A stretch of DNA of 64,000 nucleotides, from NCBI GenBank assembly GCA_034440575.1, contig JAOTOL010001509.1, positions 1 to 64,000 of the forward strand, in the 5' to 3' direction. Both the position numbers and the translations under genes were made by a program. The stretch's first letter is position 1; every line of letters begins with the position of its first letter. The notes beneath the pieces were generated by a model. It ran no database searches. It had not been told where the DNA came from and saw only the letters and a program-made list of their open reading frames with translations. The DNA comes from Imbricaverruca yamaguchii (taxonomy: Eukaryota > Arthropoda > Thecostraca > Neoverrucidae). This document shows, piece by piece, positions 57,001 through 64,000 of the stretch.

Positions 57001-60000
57001 CGAGCAGCCATGCATGATGCAAGAACGTGGAAATGCGGTAGTCCAAGTGTTTGTCAAAGGTGTCTATGATTGTTTCAAGTGACGTCACACATAACGGGTC
57101 GATGTACACGTGGTCTGGCAGTGCTACATTCCAGGGTCTCACATAAACTATTACTGAGGGGTGACGCAATTAGTGGCAGCTTGTCTCCCAGACAGACTTT
57201 GTCGAAGCAAGTTTAATGCCCACTTTGTCTCGTAAAGTTCGTTAGTATAACAAACTATGTAAAGAACGGCTATTTTCTGTCTGCTTTCAAGCAGTATCAT
57301 GCACGTAATCAGTGCTACTTTTACCGTAGCGGAAGTCGTATTTATCAGATGCACTACCTTCAGTTCCGCCGTTGTGCTCGCGAGAGACGTGCGTGACGCC
57401 GAAGGTGTTCGCACGTTGGAGCAGACAGTGGGCAGAGCCATGATCTGGAGACGCTCGCAAGCTGTTCACTCGGTGGAGTGGAAGACCTTTGGAGTTGAGT
57501 GAGCGCGCCAGTTACGTGCAGGCGCTGTTTGTGCGCCAGGTTCGGTCTCGCATGTTGGCGCCGTCTGTGCGTTAAGTCCGCTCTTGTGTCAGAGCTGTCA
57601 GTGCACACCAAACGTAAGCCGGAAAAGCATCTCCGTGTTCCTGGAGTCATGTCCTTTCTGTAGTGCACTTTGCACTGCTACATTTGCTTCATTTGCATTG
57701 CGACTTTACACATATGTTTTGCACGTAATGTTTCTTATAGGATCGGTGTAAGTTGACCACGTGGTCGACAAAGTCACTACCAACCCTTCTAAGAAGACAT
57801 GGAACATGAAAGCCTGTCTTCGAAGAACTTCCGTCAGATTCACGAGCACGAACATTCTGAGACTCGTGGCTGCTGAGGTTGATGGCACGTTAAGTTTTGG
57901 AAATGTACATTTTTATCTTGCGAAATTTTTCATTTCTACATGGTGGTTCCCAGACGGACAATCCCTTCTCAGCCCTTGCCCATAACACTCATGCATTTAG
58001 GTAAACTGGGGCATTTAATTTGCGCGGGGCCGACAGGAGCAGCTGATTCCACCACGTGATGTTCTCTGGCGTGCCATTTGCCAGCCGCTCGAATGCGGAG
58101 TTTAACCGCGATTGTCTGACTGACCATTGTTACACAAGCGTCAACTATAGCTTGACCAGGGGCGACTTTTGTTAGTTTATGGGAGGTAGTTGTGTTGGCG
58201 GGGGGGGGGGAATATTTTACACGTCGTTTTATTTTAAACACCGCACAGTGCACCGCTGAATGGCACCGCTGAAAGTGCGGTGGGCGATGTGTATCCGTTC
58301 GTGTTCTCCATGTACTCGTATTTCTGTCAACACTAGGTCGTAAAAACCGATGCATTCACCGGGGAGGGATGACATTGGACAGCTTTAGACGTTATATGAT
58401 AAGAACAAGTTATCTAATATCGCAGATGGGATGGCGACACCGTTCGCAATGTGGAGCGACATCGTGGTCGATGGCGGAAGGAGGAGAGCTCCATGTCCTG
58501 AGCGACACCTGCAGTGTTCCCGCCACCGTCGGACCGTTGACGCATTCTATTTTCAACTCGTATGGAGAGGCTGTATGCCTGACAAATTGCAGTTGCGCTG
58601 CATTTTGCGACAAATGGTACGTGAGCGTTGTAAAATAGGAGATTGCACGCTACACGAACGTGGATATGTATAAAACATCGCATAGTTTTAAATATATAAT
58701 ATGTGCAATTTATGACCAATGCTACCGTTACTTGCAAAGTAAAGTTCTAAGTTCACACTTCAACGGATTATTGCGAATGAGAGCGACGCTTGAGCGGGTG
58801 CGCCAGGGGTGTATGCAGGACTTTGTTAGAGGGGACAATTCAGATGTTGCATTGCTCCGAGCAGGTTGAGGCGTGTCCGTTTGATTAGAGTCTATGAGTG
58901 TGCATTTCTGAATAACCACTGACCACTGAAAACGAATGATAAATAGTTGGCGTTGTTGGCCTAACCCCCATGCATTTCAGGATATTTTATACCATCACAG
59001 CGGTGCTTGCACTGATCGTATGAGGCCCCAGGTAATTTTTCCACCCTTATGTTTAGTAAGGATATGGAAAGCATGTGGGTGGTCTTGGCTCATCAGTTGG
59101 CTCCAATCATAACAAATGTCATAACAAATGTCATCAGTTGAAAACAAATGAGTTGTTTTCAGAAAATACCTCCGAACACCGTGCATGCTACCTTCAAAGC
59201 AAATGTTCACCTAACGCTGGTACATCTTGCTAATTTTCGTCAAATCACTAGGAGACCAAATTTAACACGCACGAAAATATTCATTCGGGGGAACGGGCAC
59301 ATGCTCCTGTGTATATACAAATCAGACTTATTACAAGCCAGCACGAAGCCCGGGCGAATCCAGTCTTTTGCATGCATAATTGTCGTCACAAATAGCTTTG
59401 CAGTCAGGCTGGGCGTATACCTATGCATGGTATTCGGGCGCCATGACGCCCAGCTTGACTGCCAAGCTATGTGTGGCGCCAACAGTACCAAAAGGCTCCC
59501 ATTCACCAAATGACCGGACATGAAACGATCGCCACTTTTTCGAACCATTAGAAGCCGTTTCTAACAAAACGTTTCAAGCTCTCTCATGCTTGCCGAATTT
59601 AAGCTGCTCTGTAGGCTCCAATCATAACAAATGTCATCAGGATATGCATGTGAAGCGTTCGCCATTCGTTGCGCAATGACGAGTTTTACGGCAACTGTTC
59701 CCGCGCCCGTACATAGTGGCGCTCCGCCTCACCTGCGATGACGTGGCATTTGGTCTCCACAAGTTGTCAAGAGAAGGTTACCGGTTGTTGACTGATTGTT
59801 GCCGAAAATTGTGCGATACCCAATGCTTTACCTGGAACATGTGAGCCATATAGCCTGCCTATTGTCCTCCGTCCTCCAGCTTCCCTAATGCACCTTATAT
59901 GTATTAGCGTGAATGCATCAATATTTCCGTCGTGAAGCCCACCACTAAATGGATGCCTATTGATTAAATTAGCATGCTGGAAAACTTCTGAATGATCTTC

Positions 60001-60734
60001 GTTGCTGTGTGTCGCTTTGACAGAGATGTCACTGCATGGGCTTGGGGGAGGGGGAGGGGGCAACTGGCCTGCAAATAATTCATCTGGCCCCAACCTTTTT
60101 CAGCCGATGGTGCCCCTCCAGAGAAAAACAATGTCATCAAAAACATCTTTTGCACCCCTTCTCCTCTAATCAATTTCACAAAGTGGCAACTATGCGCTTT
60201 GCAAGTGTACGAGGGGCAGATGAGAAAGCATCAATGTGCGAGGCATATGGGAGATCAAGATGGAAGAAGCAACGGCGAAACCCGACACAGTGTGCTCCCG
60301 TATACAATTTACACACGACAGAAGTTCATCAGAACGACCCGGCCTGGATCGACCGTCATTCTTGTCAAGCCCTACTGGCTTTTGTTGCAGTGATTGATGT
60401 CCTAATTTATTCGATGAGAGTGATAGGGGAGACCGGAGCTAGTGGATACACGTGTTGGTCAATACAACTGCATTTTTATATATAAAAAAAACATGAAGGC
60501 GGCTGCCATCACTACTACAAATGCTGCTGCTGGCACCCTCTTCTCGTGGCAAAAACAAGAGGAAGTCCTTTCGAGCCGCGGCTGCGGAATAGTGAGAAAG
60601 TGACACAGGTCTAGGGCGAAAGTAAAATTTAAATGTTTGTGCTTCGCCATTAATTACTAATATGGCGGCCACACGCTATCTTTTTAGGTGTCGCTAACTA
60701 GCGAGGTTGGCCTGACAGGCTTGTAATTCCATGT
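57001..60734. other. unassigned DNA
   Basis: No gene recognised. CTCCAATCATAACAAATGTCAT occurs at 59100 and 59617. The G-runs at 58201-58210 and 60043-60060 are simple tracts. Confidence 0.4.
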
Positions 60735-61350
60735 ACATTTATATTTCCCTTTTTAAAATCGTTGTTGCATATGTATTACGTCGATCTTCGGGTGCTTCAG
60801 GATACTCCAAGGACCGCGTACAAATGATACTTAGATAAATCGCTAAAACCCGAGTGCACATTGCTAAGATACCAGCACATATATAAAATCCTGTAGCTTT
60901 ATTAGGTTTTATTTTCTGCGACTGTTTTTCTACAACTTCTGAAGTTATTGCACGGTCTTTCAACTTATCTCCTGTCATAACATAACCTTCAGTGGTCTCA
61001 ATTGTACCTGAGTTTTCTTTAGTAAAAACTGATGAGAATTGATTGCTCTGGGACTCGACTATATTGCAATCATGAACCGCCATTTCACCAACTACATACA
61101 GTGGCCCTTCACTATAGCTTTACATCTAAATTTATAGATGCTAATGAACACTTAGCATTCCTTGCTGAACGGTCTCTAGCTAATTTTCTTTCAGCCCGTC
61201 TTTTAGATGCCCTGACACACCTTCTAGCTTTCTTTCTAGGATATATGCTTCTAGGATCGCCTTAGAATTGACATATTTTAGTTAAATATGTGCTTGCTTT
61301 TTTACCTCAGTAAATGCTTTGCTTCCTTGGTCAGCCATGAAGGGTGCTTA
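60735..61350 (-). pseudogene. CR1/L2/jockey-like LINE fragment (linker and RT N-terminus)
   Basis: On the minus strand HPSWLTKEAKHLLR (~61330) is followed by KKARRCVRASKRRAERKLARD (~61215). After a break come QSNQFSSVFTKENSGTI, VEKQSQKIKPNKATGFYICA (where KPNKAxGPDGI is usual), RVLAIYLSIICTRSLE and APEDRRNTYATTILKRE. This is the classic run from pre-RT linker into RT motifs 0-1. It ends before the catalytic Asp motif. The motif set belongs to LINEs without RNase H and so to another lineage from the I-like ones here. Confidence 0.8.
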
Positions 61351-62997
61351 ACCTTGTTCAATCTAATTTGCCTATTGGAAATGAGCCTATCCTGACCGTG
61401 AAACAACTTTACCTTTTGACACTCCCCACATTTCATAAGCATCTGAACCAGACAAGAACTCTTCATATACCAAAATGTGTATATGCCAAAATTGAAGGAA
61501 CTATTTTCTCAATCGGGTTCCTTTGAGAAATGTCAACATAAGTCCAGAATTGTGAAACACACTGTGCTGCATGGCCGAAATAGGTTTCGCTTATTTGCAA
61601 AATTCTTACACTTCCGCAAACATTGGACAGCATAAGGTGCACGCCTCTACATGTTGCCAAGGAGGTTGCAGTCGATTCATGCGTATTTTGTCGCGGTATG
61701 GTGCCGAGTCCTGTGCCTGCAGTAGGGGGAATCGTGTTCGATGACATCACACACAAAACCCTACCCATCTCTTATCCTTGCTCGTCCAGCGCTCCTGATA
61801 GCGTCTTAAATTGGTTACAATGTATGTGATATCACATGGAGGATGACTCTGGGTTATCAAGCGTTATTCAGTTCCTCGTTGGCATCATCAGAACCTCGTT
61901 GGTGCCAACTTCATCTCGAAAAGGAACTAAATCTTCCTTCCTTCTTTGCTCTTTATCTCATTAAGCATTGGTTTGATGTCGTCTTGAAAGCTTCTTGATA
62001 TTCACGTACTATAATCGAAGAAATTGCTAGCGCTATGATGCTAACTATATGCATTGCAAGTCATTTGCTACCTAAACCGATTTGTACGCACCTATCTAGA
62101 ATATATTTTCAGACATGTACATTTCAGACAGGATATATTTTCAGACAAACCAGGCATTATATGAACATGTTTCAAACACCCAATTACTCAGAAGCATATG
62201 CAAGTCTTCGTCATCAGTTCATGGGCTCATATGGTATGGTATTTGAACCGTGCTTTTGCGCTTTGAATGGCTCAAAGCATCGTCTTAGAACTTCGTGATA
62301 GATTTGGTCATTTTTTGGTTGTTTTGCTCACAATTTTAGGAGGTAATAACCACTTCCGTCCTTCGCACTGTTTGATGACAAGAAGTCCCTTCCGGAAACA
62401 ATAGCATACCGCTCATATTGCAGTAGGACCTTGACTGGAGTTCATATTAGTAATTGAGAATTAGTAGCTGGAAATATGCACCGTGTTTGTTTTCCAAATG
62501 CATTCTCAACATCGTCCTTAAGTTCGTCAAACGGCCAAGCGACCTGTTTTGCGTTGTCTCTAGTTCCCTTGAGGTCTCAAGGTCTCTTCTCCCGTTAAAG
62601 TACCACGTTCTCGTCACATCGGATATAAATTATAGCCCATTACTGCTGACAACAGTGTTCAAAAGTTGTGCAATTGATGTGAACATTTTTTCTCGTATGT
62701 TAGTGCGTTTTTCTGCACTGGTGTCTGGATGGATGCTCAGAGAGCCGCGGCAGGGTGTGTCTCTCCAGCAGCAGTCTCCGCCGCCGAATTGTCCGAGTGA
62801 TGGGCCACTCGAGCAGAAACGTTCATCCCTGGCATTTAGTGTTACTACCAGCCATTTGAAGGCTATGAGCCCGTCTGAGCCCACCCACAAGCCATGAATG
62901 CCGTCTGCACGAGCGCTCCATTTCAGGCAGTGACATCGGTCAGCCGGCGAATGGCTGCATCGCGACACGTTTGTGCCGTCTGCGGGTCACCAGCCGC
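61351..62997. other. unassigned DNA
   Basis: No gene recognised. The 147-codon frame at 62454-62897 shows no motif. A short ATATATTTTCAGACA duplication lies near 62101 and 62140. Confidence 0.4.
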
Positions 62998-63165
62998 CAG
63001 CTCGGGCCGGCCGCTGCCAGCTGCCAGCTTCACCAGCTGCCAGCTCGGGCCGGCCGCCGTCAGCTGCCAGCTTCCTCAGCTGCCAGCTCGGGCCGGCCGC
63101 TGTCAGCTGCCAGCTTCACCAGCTGCCAGCTCGGGCCGGCCCCTCGGCGCCAGTTGCACTTGCGT
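62998..63165 (+). repeat. 43-bp tandem repeat, ~4 copies
   Basis: CCAGCTCGGGCCGGCC starts at 62998, 63040, 63083 and 63126. The unit also holds CAGCTGCCAGCTTC. Confidence 0.9.
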
Positions 63166-64000
63166 AGCTTGCGTGCACGCGTCATTTTAAGCACAGCGCC
63201 TGTGGGATATCGCATGTGACCAAAGAGCACGCGAACGATCGGATGTCGCCTGCTCCACTTTCATTTGCGTTCCCTGCGAGAGCCGAACGCGAGCACTGGG
63301 AATGCCGTATCGAGTTCTGATTAGCCCATAGTTCCGGAATTAATACGTCCCATAAACTAAAGCTACTCAGTTATAAGGCCATCGATGGCAAGACGGTGCG
63401 TCACTCATCAAGTCCTCAAAATTACTCAAAATAATGACGCCACAAGCATAGCACCTGCACCTAGCACGGTCGGTGGCGGTGCCCGTCGTGGTATAGTCAG
63501 CGTCAGAGCCAGAACTGGTCCGGAAAGGCCCTATCAGCTTGGAGCTAGACCTTGATCCAGAAAAGGCTCACACTTTGCATAAGTGAATGGGCCTTGGCCT
63601 GGCTGGGCAGAATGTCCCATTTTCTTTCTTTTCACTGGTATCTTTCCTTTGATTGGAATATGGATATGGTGTATGCAAATCAAGTAAACTTGCAGCTATA
63701 ACCACAATACTCTAGAAATTACTTCAACAAATAACTTCCAAGCTTAAGACACATTTTTTATCTCAGCAACACAGACAAATACTGCAACGTGTGATATACT
63801 ACAACATATCATGCACGTCCCAGTGGTGTTTTCTGGTGTTCCAATGGTATTCATGACGGGTATCATAACTATGAATATCACAGACGTATACAGACTGCAT
63901 ATTTTACCATCTTTGATAACTTACACTTATGAAGCAAAATCCGAAGTTCTTAAAGGTGATCCTGAGATATCGGGGTTATATGTGGGCAGGTTAGGTGGGG
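63166..64000. other. unassigned DNA to window end
   Basis: No gene recognised. It ends with GGCAGGTTAGGTGGGG, one more TTAGG-type motif. Confidence 0.4.

Noticed and set aside
1..64000. CRISPR array or bacterial defence system
   Set aside because: Tandem repeats here have no unique spacers of constant length, no cas-like genes are present and the window is eukaryotic.

Overview
The window looks like nuclear DNA from an arthropod. Reasons: short runs of the TTAGG/CCTAA motif (near 1262-1285, 3142-3156, 6765-6785, 41045-41060 and 63985-63996), tRNA-derived SINEs, several non-LTR retrotransposon families that carry RNase H, a Tigger/pogo transposon, TTAA-flanked MITEs, and very many microsatellites and minisatellites. 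The species cannot be set from the sequence. I recognise no host protein-coding gene, tRNA, rRNA, CRISPR array or bacterial-style operon. All recognisable coding capacity is transposable-element derived and broken.

Layout. 1-7000 is mostly AT-rich, with two inverted copies of an ~835-bp piggyBac-like MITE (1502-2348, 5170-6009), a SINE (4026-4200), and dispersed repeats that recur in pairs. 7000-14200 is unannotated DNA with a 114-bp inverted repeat around a (TA)n core (9462-9746) and a GC-rich block. 14238-17266 is a run of minisatellites (26-bp, ~30-bp degenerate, 63-72-bp, 43-bp). A 5'-truncated LINE sits at the end of the 43-bp array with a 15-bp target-site duplication (17267-18234). 22095-22770 is a second, collinear copy of the degenerate ~30-bp repeat block at 15640. 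A second SINE with a 12-bp target-site duplication lies at 23390-23576. 25758-27940 holds a deleted Tigger element tail-to-tail with a decayed transposase-like gene.

29915-31205 is tandem repeats. 35371-40540 on the minus strand is a nearly full-length I-like LINE (proline-rich ORF1, AP endonuclease, reverse transcriptase, RNase H, zinc knuckle). It is disabled by a few stops and frameshifts, and its G-poor coding strand contains five discrete GC-rich hairpins. 43618-45260 is a second LINE (endonuclease plus the start of RT). 45525-48560 has short tandem repeats, a CpG-dense block and a small LINE fragment. 50060-51480 is a 1.4-kb, 36-bp minisatellite. 51944-57000 has another LINE tail and 19-bp, 71-bp and ~28-bp arrays. 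60735-61350 is a CR1/L2/jockey-like RT fragment, and 62998-63165 a 43-bp array.

Nothing works together as a pathway. The window is a graveyard of at least four LINE lineages, two DNA-transposon superfamilies, a transposase-like family and two SINEs, interleaved with expanding tandem repeats. Long open frames in the arrays are by-products of the repeats, not genes.
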